DNA of 64,000 bases from Choricystis sp. odSpoLacu1 (lineage: Eukaryota > Chlorophyta > Trebouxiophyceae): assembly GCA_958009055.1 (NCBI GenBank), contig OY253664.1:124001-188000 (forward strand). The letters run 5' to 3'. Shown in pieces: positions 39,552-50,200 of the stretch. The translations under genes were made by a program, and so were the position numbers. A model generated the notes under the pieces. That model searched no databases. It had not been told where the DNA came from and saw only the letters and a program-made list of their open reading frames with translations. Numbering within the stretch: position 1 is the first letter of the stretch; each line of letters opens with the position of its first letter.

Positions 39552-42500
39552 TCACACCCCACCCGGCAGCACGTCATCATAATAAAACACGCCCAACTGG
39601 TTGCAACGCAGCGCCACCTGCAGGCGGGGGCCGCTGGCAGCGTCCAGCAGGGCGCCCCCCGCTTTGGTCAGGGGCACGTCGACACTGACTGCGGCCCCAC
39701 CTGGCGGCACCGCCGCCACCGGCACCGCCTGGTTGGCGGGGGCCAGCCCGCCCGCATTCTTGTTGAACTGGATCATGAAGCCGTCCAGGGGCGTGGGGGT
39801 CGCGTTGGACAGGGAGAGGCGGTAGATGGGGGAGGGACCGCCAATCACGGCAGCATCCACGGTCAGGCCCTTGCCCGCGGTCGCGCCACCCAGCACGCGG
39901 CGCAGAGTGATGGCGGGAGGGGGGGCGACGGGAGCAGCGGGGGCGGAGAAGGGGTCGGCAAAGGGGTCGAAGGGCGCGGCAGGCGCGGCGGGGGCGGCAG
40001 CCGGCGCGACGGGCGCCGCCGTGCCCAGCCACAGCCCCGCCAACCCGCCCAGCAGGTCGTCGGCGGGCGGCGCGGTGGCCGACGTGGAGGCATCCCCCCC
40101 TCCCACATCCAGCAGGTCGCCCACCAGGCCGGCGGGCACGGGCGCAGAGGAGGGGCCGACCGCGCCTGCGTCGGCGTCGGTGGCACCGCCCGTGCCGCCC
40201 CCACCCCCCGCCGGCACCCGCGCCCGCGACACAAACGCCTCAGGCGGCTTGTGGTACACGGACGCCAGGGACGCCATGTGGGCGATGAGGGAGGCGGCGA
40301 GGTCGGGGTCGACGGTGGCGGCAGCGGCGGCAATGGTGGGTGCATCCGCGAGCACCACGTCGCGCGCCGCTTCGGGGTCACTGGACAGCAGCCGCCAGTA
40401 CACAAACGCCCTGTCCCGCAGGTCGGGGTTGTCCGCCTCCGTGGTGGCGTACGTGAGCACGAGCTGGATGAGGCGTTGGGCGGTAGGGCCTGGCTTTTTG
40501 AGGAAGAGCTTGACAGCGGCGGTGACGAGCGCGAGTTGAACCGCGGGCGGTTCGTCAGGAAACCCGTCCAAAAAGGCTTCCAACAGCTCGTCCGCGTTGT
40601 CGATGCGGTCAGCGTACTCGCCCACGATCCAGGCCATGGCGCCCCGGGCGGCAGGTTCGTCGAGGGCGTCCAGGGATTCGCACAAATCCGCAATCACGCT
40701 CTCGTACCGCCCCGGGTACCTCCGGAACACGTCCCGCACGACGGGCACCGCCTCTTGGACGACGTGGGGGGCGCGGCCGCGCACCAGGTCGAGCAGGGTG
40801 GAGACGCAGCGTTCGGCGGCGGCCTCCACGCGGACGGCCAAGGCACCCACCGCACGGACCGCACGCCGCGCAAACTCGACATCCACTTCCGCCGCATACT
40901 CGCGCAGCTCCCCCAGGACTGCATCCACGGTGGCATCGGTGGCGAGGGCCACCATGGCGTCCAGCTTTTCGTGTTTCACATAAGGAGGGTCTTTGTACTT
41001 GACGAAAAAGGCGCGCACCTCGTGAGCCAGAATGGAGGGGTGCAGGGCCGCCACCAGCTGCACGTTGCGCAGGGCCACGTACTGGAGCTCGGGGTCGGCG
41101 GCCAGCAGGGTGACGAGGGGGGGGGCGGTCTTGGCGAGGAGCGCGTCGCGCGGGGGGCCTTGTGGCATGGCGCGCGCACATAAAAGAAGCACCTTGACAG
41201 CCGACAGGGCGACCGCCGCGTTGGCGTGCTGGAGGCGGGGGGCGACACGCTCTGCGACAGCGTCCGCGGAGGCGGCGTCGGTGGGGGGGGAGGCAGCGAG
41301 GGCGTCCAGGATGAAGACTTGGCCCCACTCGGTGCACTCGTTCAACGCGCGCAACAGTTTGGCCACCGACGCACCATCTAGGGGGCCAGGGCCGTCGGGT
41401 CCACCACCCGCCCCCACTTCAGCCAACGCGGCCACCGCGTTGGCGACGACCATGGGGTTGGCGTCGCCCAGGAGGGCGCGCAGGGAGTCGACGAAGCCGC
41501 GGTCAACGACGAGGGAGGGGGCGACGTCGTGCAGTTTGGCGACGCAGACGGCGGCTGTTTTGCGGACGTAGGGATCGTCGTCCTGTGGAGGATTGGGTGG
41601 TGGAGGGGGGGAGTGGTGGGTTGGGTGGTTTGGTTGAAAAGGGCGGTGTGCCTCCCGCCGCCCTCTTCCTCCAGGCCTCAGTCCTATCGATCATTAATGA
41701 GTGTGCCATCAGGGGGGGACAGCATGTGTGCCCCCGCCCTTGTCTCAAATAAACGTGTCGTCACCAGCCTTGTTTTGGTTTTGCGTTTTCCCCCCTCCCT
41801 CCCTCTCCCTCCACTCTCTCTCACCTTCAGCGCCCGCTGCAGCGGGTCGCACAGGTACTCCGTGATCCGATCCACCCGGATGCACCCCATCGTGCGCACA
41901 GCCAGGGCTCGAACCAGGGGGTTGGGGTCGGCCGCGTCCTTGACAAAGGTGTTGACCGCCAGGATGGCCAGGTCCGGGGCCGCTTTGGCGGTGTTGGTGA
42001 GGTAGAGGTAGACGAGTTTCTTGAGCTCCAGGTCGTCTGGTGTGGGGTGGTGGGTGGGGGTGGGCGGGTTGGATCAAACACAAAAAACGCAGCCGACACA
42101 AAAGACAACACGCCTCACCTCTCCTCTCTCCCACTACTCACCCGTCTGCATCAGGTTGGCCACGTCAGGAAACAGCGCGGCCACATCCTTGCCCACCGTC
42201 ATGGCGGCGATGACGCGTTTGACGGCGTCTTTCGCGCGCGCGCGGTCGAGGGAGCGCAGGTCTTCCCGCAGCTCATGGATCTCGCCTGTGGTGGAAGGGT
42301 GTGGGGTGTGTGAGTGCGTGTTCTTGTGTTGGCGGGTGCGGGCAGGCGGGGTGTGGCGCGTGGGGGGAGGGAGGGGAGGGACGGGGAAGAACGAGCGACG
42401 GCATCCCCTCCTCCTCTCTTTCTGCCTCTCCCCTCTCTGCCCGACCACGCGCTTGCGTTGCATGTGGGAGCGTCCCACACAGGCGCCTGTGCAAACGCGG

Positions 42501-42676
42501 GCGAGTTGGGCGCGCGGGAGGGGCGCGCCCCGCGCGCCCGATGCCGCGATGCGCGTGCCAGCGAGCTTCTCTCTCTTCCCCGGCTGCCGCGCGCCCGCCC
42601 TCCCGCTTGCCGCTCCCACAGCCTGTGTGCAGGACGCACCTTTCTTGGTGGTGGTGAAGTACTTGCCGTCCGCCAT
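39552..42676 (-). CDS. Beta-adaptin of AP-1/AP-2 clathrin adaptor, truncated appendage
   Basis: Large beta subunit of the clathrin adaptor complexes. Exons 42640-42676, 42142-42285, 41825-42036 and 39552-41582 give 807 residues. Trunk motifs: [100 protein letters not shown] and [21 protein letters not shown] Pro/Ala hinge with FDPFADPF follows, then the appendage sandwich subdomain ([40 protein letters not shown]). The protein ends GGV-stop there. The C-terminal platform subdomain, normally about 110 further residues, is missing. Exon phases all fit. The gene is divergent from a methyltransferase. Confidence 0.92.
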
Positions 42677-42872
42677 GGCGCCGGACAGAGAGGGGGCCGT
42701 TTTTTTGCGGTCCCCGCCCAGAGAGAGAAAAGACGAACGAAGAGTGAAGCAGCAGCAGCCACCCTCTCACATCTGTTCCTCCCTCTCCCTCTCGGGCCCG
42801 ACGCGCAGGGCGCGTGTGGGAACGTGCACACGTGCTGGGCTCCGACAACCTCCCCCCCACACTCACACAACT

Positions 42873-43965
42873 ATGCGCCTCGCCGCGCGTCGCCTGGCCG
42901 CCGCGGCCGCCACCGCGCGCCGCCTCCCTCCTCCACCCCGCCCCACCCCCACCACCGCCGCCGCACCAGGGCGGCATGTCCGCCTGGCCACCTGTCGGCG
43001 ACACAGCACCGCGTCGACGGCAGCAACTGCTGGCGTGACTGGGGGTGGAGGCAGTGACTGGTCACTCTACACACAGCCCGCGCTGTACGGCGCGGTGTTC
43101 GACCTGGGGCGCGACTATGGGGCAGAGGTGAGCGTGTGTGTGTGGTGCTGTGTGTGTCAAGCTGTGTGCAACCGGAGAGAAAGACGGACGACGTTCTTTC
43201 AAACCTTGTGTCGTGCCACCCTCCACCACCCAGGTCGCCTTCATCACCGCCGCCCTCGCCACCCACGGCGCCCGCCCGTCCCTGGCCGCCTTCCTGGATG
43301 TCGGCTGTGGCCCCGCCCACCACGCCCGCGCGGCTGCAGCAGCAGGCGCGTCGGTTTCGATCGCGTTGGACTCTTCGCGTGCAATGTTGGCCGCCGCGAC
43401 GGCGGGCGCCACAGCTGACGGCGTGACCATCACCCCCCTGGCCGCCGACTTCACAGCGCCGTACGATGTGCCCGCCCCTGTGGACGCCGCCCTGATGGCG
43501 CTGGGCACGCTGGCTCATGCTATCGAACCCCACGCGCCCGCGTCCACTCTCGCAGCCCTCGCGTCCGCGCTCGCCCCCGGCGGCATCGCTGTTCTCGAAC
43601 TCCCCCCCGCCGCCGACGTCTTCGACGGCTCCCTGGTGGCTGGTGACGCGTGGGACGTGGATGCCTGCCCGTCCACGGGCGGCGTGGACGCGGTGCTGGA
43701 ATACGGCGCGTCAGAAGATGACTTTAACCCCATTGATCAAGTTTTAACACGCACCGTCATCCTGAGTGAAATCCACCCCGACACAGGCGCCATCGTGCGC
43801 GAGCTGGGGCGGGAGCGCGTGCGCCAGCGGCTGTTCACGCCCGCCGAGGTGAGGGCGCTGGCGGCAGGGGCGGGGTTGGAGGTCGCGGCAGAACTGGGTG
43901 ACTTTGACGCCGCCTCCGACCCGCGCGACGGCGACCGCTACGTGGTGGTGCTGCGCAAGCCGTGA
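42873..43965 (+). CDS. Organelle-targeted class I SAM-dependent methyltransferase
   Basis: Exons 42873-43127 and 43234-43965, phase 0, 328 residues. The N-terminus MRLAARRLAAAAATARRLPP is an Arg/Ala presequence for mitochondria or plastid. The Rossmann methyltransferase fold follows: YGAVFDLGRDYGAEVAFI, motif I FLDVGCGPAHHARAAAAAG, SIALDSSRAMLAAA (post I), ITPLAADFTAPYDV (motif II), DAALMALGTLAHAIE and LAPGGIAVLELPP (motif III). The tail RLFTPAEVRALAAGAGLEVA and DRYVVVLRKP is typical of small-molecule or protein methyltransferases. Substrate cannot be told. It is convergent with PCH2, 64 bases between stops. Confidence 0.85.
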
Positions 43966-44029
43966 GAATAAGGGGTTGGATGATTTGTTGTTTGCAGTGT
44001 TTTTTTTGTTGTGTCGATCGGATCACTTT

Positions 44030-45550
44030 TCACGCCACCACTTTGCTCGCCTGCTCGCTCGCGACTGCCGCCCGCAGCGCGCCCACGTACGCCCCCACGT
44101 CCACCGCTCCCCCCCTTTCGCGCCGCCAGCACCCCAGCTCAGCCAGGGCGGCCAGGGGCAGGCGGCGCAGGGCGCGACCAGAGACGCCGTCGGCGGCGGC
44201 AGCGACGGCAGCGAGGGCGGACCGCACGGCCAAGGCGTCATCGCCCGGCGCGGCCACCACCCCCGCCCGCACCAGCTCGGTCAGCCCACCCTCCAGAATG
44301 GCCGCCCTCGCGTGGGCGTCAGGGCTCGGCACCGCCAGCGTGACGCCGCACCGATCCACAAAGGCGGCGTCCAGGGAGGCGGGGACGTTGGTGGTGGCAA
44401 GCAGAACAACGCCAGGGACCGAGGCGAGCGCGTCGCACGCCGTCAGCAGCGCGTTGACTGCGCGCGCGGCGTCGCCCGGGTCACTGCCAGAGCCACCGCC
44501 GGAGTCGCCCACCCCCCCTGCCGCCCGGGCGCGGCCGCCCGCCATGGACTCGACTTCATCGATGACGACGACAACAAGAGAATGCTCCTCTGTCGCCAAC
44601 GCCGCCACCCGCCCAAACAGCCTCGCCACCGCCTTCGCACTGGACCCAAACCAGCGGCTAAACATGGTGGCGCCATTGACTTGGACGAGGAGGGCGCCCC
44701 CGGGGAAGGAGGGGCCGTGGTTGATGGCGAGGCAGTGGGCGGCTGCGCGCGCGAGCGAAGATTTCACCGACCCTGCCGGCCCGTGCAGCAGGGCGACGCG
44801 GCCGCCGCCGCCGCCCAGCAGGGAGGGAGCGACACCCGCGGTGGCCAATGTAATTCCCGTGCCCAGGCGGGCGAGGAGGGAGCGCTTGGTGGTGGTGGGG
44901 AGGATCAGAGACTCCCACGAACCGTCCAGGGAGCGGCAGGGCAGCGCGCTCTCGCGCGCGGGCAGGGCGGCATCGTCGTCGCCGCCGCCGGCAGCATCAA
45001 CGTCGGCGTCGGCCAGGGCGAGGTCGGGGTCGTCGTCGAAGGCGGTGTAGGCGGTGACGTGGAGGTCGACCTGTGGTGGTGGAGGGGTGGGTGGTGAAAA
45101 AACGACAAGCGTTCGCTTCCTCCCTCTCCCCGCCCACCCTAACCCACAAAAACTCTGCCTCGTTTGCCTCCCACACCCCTCCATTCTCACCTGCCAAAAC
45201 AACAGCACCTCCCCCTGCGCCGCGGCGCCATCCGTCGCTGTGTCCACGATCGCGACACGGTCGACCGCTCCAACCACCGCGGGCGGCGCCCCCTCCAGCG
45301 GCAGCAGGGCGTCCGCGTACGTCAGCGTCGTCTCCCCCAGCCAATGGGTGACCAGGGATGCCACGTTGGCGGGGGGGAGGGTGGCATCGGGGTGCAGGCG
45401 GGCGTGCACGTGGAGCGGGACGCGGGGAGGTTGGTGAGGCAGCGGGGGCGGCGGCAGCGCCCCCACAAGGCCACCGGCCGGGGACAGAGACAACCTGGAC
45501 AGTGCGTGCGCGGCTGGGGCGGCGTCCGAGGCGGGGCCGAGGGACGGCAT
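44030..45550 (-). CDS. PCH2: Meiotic AAA+ ATPase PCH2/TRIP13
   Basis: Remodels HORMA-domain proteins (HOP1, MAD2) in meiosis and the spindle checkpoint. Exons 45191-45550 and 44030-45070, phase 0, 466 residues. Family marks: RVALLHGPAG at the P-loop, LVQVNGATMFSRWFGSSAKA, VVVVIDEVESMAGGRAR (Walker B), RAVNALLTACDALASVPGV, VVLLATTNVPASLDAAFVDR (sensor 1 and arginine finger region) and SGRALRRLPLAALAEL (sensor 2). Odd feature: the Walker A reads G-P-A-G-S-V-K-S at residues 217-224. The invariant glycine before lysine is valine (codon 44765-44767). That would be expected to harm ATP binding unless it is a sequence error. Divergent from plastid S21. Confidence 0.9.
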   Translation of the reverse strand: MPSLGPASDAAPAAHALSRLSLSPAGGLVGALPPPPLPHQPPRVPLHVHARLHPDATLPPANVASLVTHWLGETTLTYADALLPLEGAPPAVVGAVDRVAIVDTATDGAAAQGEVLLFWQVRMEGCGRQTRQSFCGLGWAGRGRKRTLVVFSPPTPPPPQVDLHVTAYTAFDDDPDLALADADVDAAGGGDDDAALPARESALPCRSLDGSWESLILPTTTKRSLLARLGTGITLATAGVAPSLLGGGGGRVALLHGPAGSVKSSLARAAAHCLAINHGPSFPGGALLVQVNGATMFSRWFGSSAKAVARLFGRVAALATEEHSLVVVVIDEVESMAGGRARAAGGVGDSGGGSGSDPGDAARAVNALLTACDALASVPGVVLLATTNVPASLDAAFVDRCGVTLAVPSPDAHARAAILEGGLTELVRAGVVAAPGDDALAVRSALAAVAAAADGVSGRALRRLPLAALAELGCWRRERGGAVDVGAYVGALRAAVASEQASKVVA

Positions 45551-45725
45551 GGTTTTTTGGGGAGAGAGGGTTGAGGTCGAAAGGAAGGCACCGCGAGAGT
45601 GAAGCGAAAGAATACAAACACAACTCCGCTCGGCGCTTCTCCCCCCGCCGTCCCCCCTCTCACACGCGCATTTCCTCCCGCGCACCCGTCAATCTCACGC
45701 GCTCAACACACGCGCATCTTCACAC

Positions 45726-46460
45726 ATGGCGTCCCTGCTGACCCGCACTGTCGCGCCCGCGCTGGCGCGCCCGGGGCGCGCCGTCGCCGCGCCGGCGCCG
45801 CCTTGCGCTCGCAAGGGGAACGCGATGCACCTCGAGGTGGGTGGTGGGGAGGCTGGTTTGCCGCCCTCGGAGTGCGCATTTGAGCGCGCGCGTCGTGTGG
45901 GAGGGAGAGTGAGGCGGCGGGGAGGGGGGCGGGGAGGGGGCGGCCAGTGGTGCGGCGGCCCGGCGGCACGCCGACCCACCGACGTGGGTCGGCCGCGCCG
46001 CCGGTCCCTCGTCCCCGCGCCCCCCTGCCTCCGCATTCCGCACGCCCACGTCGCGGCCGCCAATTCTCTCCTTCCCTCCCCCGTGGGCGTGGGCCGCGCG
46101 TTGTCGCGTCCGCGTCCCGCGACCGCGTTTCAACCCCCCACCCATCAAACTCACGATCGCCCTCCCTCCTGCCCCCTCCAGGTCCAAGTCGGCGACGACG
46201 AAGCCCCCGAGATGGCGGTCAAGCGCTTCCGCCGGACCACGATGGACGCGCACGTCGTCATGGAGTCGCGCCGTCGCCGCCAGTTTGAGAACTCCCAGGA
46301 CAAAGCCAAGCGTAAGGACAAAGAGTGCCGCATGCGCCGTTCCAAGAAGTACCAATATGGCCAATCTACGGCGGAAGAGGGGGCGGCGAGCCTGGAACCC
46401 CCGCCCTTCGCGACTTTTTTCACCCCAACCGACGCTTTCGTCGACTCGCTGTCCGGCTGA
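45726..46460 (+). CDS. RPS21: Organelle (probably chloroplast) ribosomal protein bS21
   Basis: Nuclear-encoded bacterial-type small-subunit protein. Exons 45726-45836 and 46182-46460, phase 0, 129 residues. The presequence MASLLTRTVAPALARPGRAV has organelle-import composition. The bS21 core reads VQVGDDEAPEMAVKRFRRTT, then ESRRRRQFENSQDKAKRKDK with ECRMRRSKK. The C-terminal extension (PPPFATFFTPTDAFVDSLSG) is not part of the bacterial core. Plastid is more likely than mitochondrion because green plants keep a plastid S21, but targeting is not certain. Divergent from PCH2, 175 bases between starts. Confidence 0.85.
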   Translation: MASLLTRTVAPALARPGRAVAAPAPPCARKGNAMHLEVGGGEAGLPPSECAFERARRVGGRVRRRGGGRGGGGQWCGGPAARRPTDVGRPRRRSLVPAPPCLRIPHAHVAAANSLLPSPVGVGRALSRPRPATAFQPPTHQTHDRPPSCPLQVQVGDDEAPEMAVKRFRRTTMDAHVVMESRRRRQFENSQDKAKRKDKECRMRRSKKYQYGQSTAEEGAASLEPPPFATFFTPTDAFVDSLSG

Positions 46461-47220
46461 GGGAGTGGGGAGCGCCACACAGGGTGGCAGAGAGAGCGCA
46501 CGTGTGTGCTGAGTGCTGCTGGCCGCGTTGATCGCCTCGCGCCGTGCTGCTGGCGGGCGGTGGCGGCGGTGGTTTCCCCGCGCCCGCGCTCGCGGTGGTT
46601 TGTGTGTGTGGTTCGTCTTTTCCTCCCCCTATCCCCATCATTTTTGTGTGTTTGTGACTTAAAGCTGCCATTTTTTGTTTGGTTTTACAGAGCTGGAGTG
46701 GGGAGGGCAGGGCGGTGTGCCTGTGTGCGTCGGGCTGAGGGGGGGGGTTAAAAGAGGGTTGACGTCAGTCGAACGCCAGCCCCTCGCTCGCCGCTCTCCG
46801 CCCCACCACAGCCCCCCCAACCCACAACAATAGCGCTCAGGACGCCCCCCCAGCGAGGGCCGGGGGGTGCGCACGTTGGTACGTTGCGCTCAAGCACACT
46901 GGGGTCCAGAGGGGGGAAGCAGTGCGGCCGGCAGAGCCGTCACGCGCAGCCGTCCCCTCCAAAAACCTGTCGTGTGTCGCAATCGCTTTTCGACCATCAC
47001 CGCGTTTTGTTGTGGGGGTTTCTTGACACTCAGCCGCGTGCGTGCAAGGAGGCGGCGGGGCGGCGGCGGCAGAGAGAGAGCGAGAACCGACGCACCTGCA
47101 CATGGAGAGTGAGACGACACTCCTTTTTCCGCAATTCGAGCGACTGGCGTGGTCTGCGCGCCGCCCTCCACGCCCCAAAGTCGACGCGCCCCCCCCCCCC
47201 CCCCCCACATACCCCTGCTC
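46461..47220. other. 760-base intergenic region between plastid S21 and RRM gene
   Basis: This holds the S21 3' flank and the upstream region of the RRM gene. A segment at 46620-46690 is T-rich and ends in TTTTACAG, like a 3' splice site, so an untranslated-region intron is possible. An 18-C run ends just before the RRM start. I see no coding sequence with family support and no structured RNA I can name. Confidence 0.4.
47189..47206. repeat. 18-base C homopolymer in the RRM gene leader
   Basis: An uninterrupted run of 18 C ends 14 bases before the ATG at 47221, so it lies in the probable 5' untranslated region. Its length may vary or be miscalled. Confidence 0.8.
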
Positions 47221-47556
47221 ATGCAGTCCACCCTGGTCACCTCCGCCCAAGCGGCGTCCGCGGCCCCCAAGACCACTCTCTACGTGGGCGGCCTGGACGA
47301 CTCCGTCACCGCCGCCACCCTGCACGCCGCCTTCATCCCGTTTGGCGATGTCAAGGACGTGCCGCTGCCGCTGGACCCGGGGACGGGCAGCCACCGTGGG
47401 TTTGCGTTTGTCGAGTATGAAAACCCGGCTGATGCTGCCGCCGCGGTGGAAAACATGAACGATGCTGAACTGTTGGGGCGCGTGCTGCGAGTCAACCTGG
47501 CCCAGAACAAGACGGGCGGGTTGACGGGGGCGTGGGGGGATGAGGAGGGTGGATAG
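47221..47556 (+). CDS. RRM protein related to the RNA-binding domain of cyclophilin 33 (PPIE)
   Basis: Single exon, 111 residues. One RNA recognition motif: RNP2 is TLYVGGL and RNP1 is HRGFAFVEYE. The linking text DDSVTAATLHAAFIPFGDVK with DVPLPLD, and DAELLGRVLRVNLAQ, is closest to the RRM of PPIE/CYP33-type nuclear cyclophilins, where LHAAFIPFGD is diagnostic. In those proteins a cyclophilin domain follows; here the frame stops after GGLTGAWGDEEGG. So this is either a stand-alone RRM protein or a gene whose isomerase domain has been lost or sits elsewhere. Likely nuclear, with a role in splicing or chromatin by analogy only. Confidence 0.85.
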   Translation: MQSTLVTSAQAASAAPKTTLYVGGLDDSVTAATLHAAFIPFGDVKDVPLPLDPGTGSHRGFAFVEYENPADAAAAVENMNDAELLGRVLRVNLAQNKTGGLTGAWGDEEGG

Positions 47557-47771
47557 AGAGTAGTTTTGTTTTGTTTTTTTACAACCGTTTGTGACCCTCC
47601 CCCTTCGCCTGTTTTTTCCCCGTCTTCCCCACCCACCACACTCTTTTGCATGAAGGGGGGGTCCACAGCAGCCAATGAGTATGCAAACCTAGGCAGCACG
47701 CGCGCGCAAAAGGAGGCAACCACCTCTCTCTCCTTCCGCCCAAAAAAAACGCAACACCACATTTTTTTCTC

Positions 47772-49936
47772 TCACGTGATCACCGTCGGCGCCGTCCGCT
47801 TTGTCAGCTTGACGATATCAGCCAAGCCTAAGGCAATATCCACGAGTGGTTTCAACGCGGTGGCCGGGTCGGCACCCAGCTTCTCGGCGCCAGCAGAGGG
47901 GGGGACGTACTGCTCGATGTAGACTCGAATCGTCGCCCCACTCGACCCCGTCCCCGACAACCGGAAGATGATGCGGGACCCGTCCGTGAAGATCCAGCGC
48001 AAGCCCTGGCGAGACGACACCGACCCGTCCACGGGGTCGGTGTACTCAAACTCGTCAGCGGTGTCGACGACAAAGGAGCGGACTTGGGTCACCGTGCCCA
48101 TTTTGGAGCGCAGGAGGGTCACGACGGCGTCGGCAGCCGAGGTCTCCACCCCCTCATAGTCGTACCGCGTGTAAAAGTTGCGCCCGTACTGCGCCCAGTG
48201 GGCACGCACGATGTCGCCGACGCCCACGAGCTGGCCGACGGGGGTGCGGGCGTTGGCGTGGGCCAGGATGGAGAGCCAGGCCAGGACGGCCCACAGGCCG
48301 TCCTTCTCGCGCACGTGGTCTGAGCCCGTGCCAAACGACTCCTCGCCGCACAGGGAGCACTTGCCAGCATCCATGAGGTTGCCAAAGAATTTCCAACCGG
48401 TGGGGACTTCGTAGCAGGGGACGCGGAGAGCGTCCGCGACGCGGTCGAGCGCGGCAGAGGTCGGCATCGACCGGGCGACGCCCTTGAGCCCGTGCGAAAA
48501 GTAGGGGATGGACGCTTTGGCGTGCGCCGCGATGATGGCCACGGAGTCCGAGGGGGTGACAAAGAACCTCGCCCCCAGCACCATGTTGCGGTCGGCGTCG
48601 CCGTCGCACGCGGCGCCGAAGTCGGGGACCCGCGCCCCGTCGTCGCTCCCCGGCGCGCCATCATCACTCGCGTGCCCACCCAGCCCCATGCGGACCACCA
48701 GGTCGTGCGCGTAGGTGAGGTTGGGGTCGGGGTGGCCACCCCCGAAATCATCTTTCGGGTTGCAGTTGAGGAGGGAGGCAGGGGGCGCGCCCAGCTCGTC
48801 GATGAACACGCGGCGCGCATAGGGGCCTGCCACCCCGTGCATGCCATCAAACACCAGCGAAAAGTCGGGGCGGGAGACGAGGGCGCGGAGGGACGGGAAG
48901 TCGTAGATGGTCTTGAGGAGCTTGACGTAGTCGTCGACGGGGTCGATGATCTGTGTGTGGGTGGGTGGGGGCGGGAAGGTGAGAGCGCGAGGTGCAGAAC
49001 AAAAACGATCACCACAAACTCTTCCTCCCTTCTCTCACGTGCCTGCACCCTGAACCCGCCATGCCCCCCATCCGCCCGCGTCACGTAAAAGTCGTGGGAC
49101 GACGGCTTGGCCAGGTCGATGGGGATGGGGTCCGAGACGCGGTAGCGGTCGATCATGCGCGTCCTCTCATGGATGGCGTCCGTCAACTTTTCGGGCGCCG
49201 GCCCCCCATTGTCGCAGTTGTACTTGATGCCAAAGTCCTCCGTCGGCCCCCCGGGATTGTGGGAGGCGGTGAGAATGAAGGCGCCGCGCGCGCGGCCGCG
49301 CTCGCGCGTGCGCAGGACCGCCGAAACGGCGGGGGTGGACAGGAGGCCACCCACTCCGATCCAGACGGCGCCCACCCCGTTGGCGGCGGCCATGCGGACG
49401 ATGGTGTCGATGGCGGTGGGGGAGTAGTAGCGGCCGTCGCCGGAGACGACGAGGGTTTGGCCTGGGTGGTGGTGGGGAGGTGGGGGTGAGGGTGCGGGTG
49501 TCCGTTTCGTCGCCTCCCTCTCTCCCTCGTTCCCTCTCCCTCTGCTCACCTTTCAGCTCGTCCCCCAGCGAGTCAAACGTGGCCTGCACAAAGTTGGCCA
49601 GGTAGTGGTCCTGCTCAAAGACGGTGACCTGGAGGGGGGAGCGTGTTTTTTGTTTGGTGCCCCATGCCGCGCTCGATCGGGCACGCGACACCCAGCACGC
49701 CCGCGCCGCAAACGACCCCCTCCCCTGCCTCCCGCGTCCCGGGCGCCACTGTGTGACTGCACGACACTAGATGGCGGGGGCAGCGTCCCAGATTGGCGGA
49801 CAGCAAGCACGCGGGCGGCCACGCCACCCCACCACCGCACCTTCTTGCGCAGGCCGCTGGTGCCGGGCTTCTGGCCGTCGTACGGCGTCGTCGCCACCTC
49901 GGCGCACTTGACCTCGGTGGAGGTGGCCAGCGCCAT
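47772..49936 (-). CDS. PGM: Phosphoglucomutase (alpha-D-glucose), PGM1 type
   Basis: Interconverts glucose-1-phosphate and glucose-6-phosphate. Exons 49841-49936, 49550-49628, 49043-49461 and 47772-48950 give 590 residues. Conserved parts: [32 protein letters not shown], the phosphoserine loop [32 protein letters not shown], the metal loop [41 protein letters not shown] and [19 protein letters not shown]. The third intron must use a GC donor (CAG/GCACGT at 49043/49042): the nearby GTGAG would break the frame, whereas the GC site gives a phase-0 join to IIDPVDDYV. No transit peptide is visible, so it is probably cytosolic. Confidence 0.94.
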
Positions 49937-50200
49937 GGTGATGGATGTGTAAAGGGGGGTGGAGGGAGAGAGGTTTGGGGGGCGAGAGAGGGAGAGCAAA
50001 TGAGAAAGAAAACTGAGCAAGGTGAGCGTTTTTTTTTTTGTGCTTTGTTGATCACACCATAGGGGGCATCATGTTTTGTGTTTTCACAGGAGGGAGCATG
50101 CGTAGCTATAGCGTCACTTAGGGGAGGCTGAAAGCACGGTAAAAAAATAGGGTTAAAATATAGAGAGAGGAGGAGGGTCGCAGGCGAAAACCATCCTCTT

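Noticed and set aside
49034..49039. GTGAG donor for PGM intron 3
   Set aside because: Using it gives a phase that misreads the next exon; the GC donor four bases earlier gives the conserved IIDPVDDY in frame.
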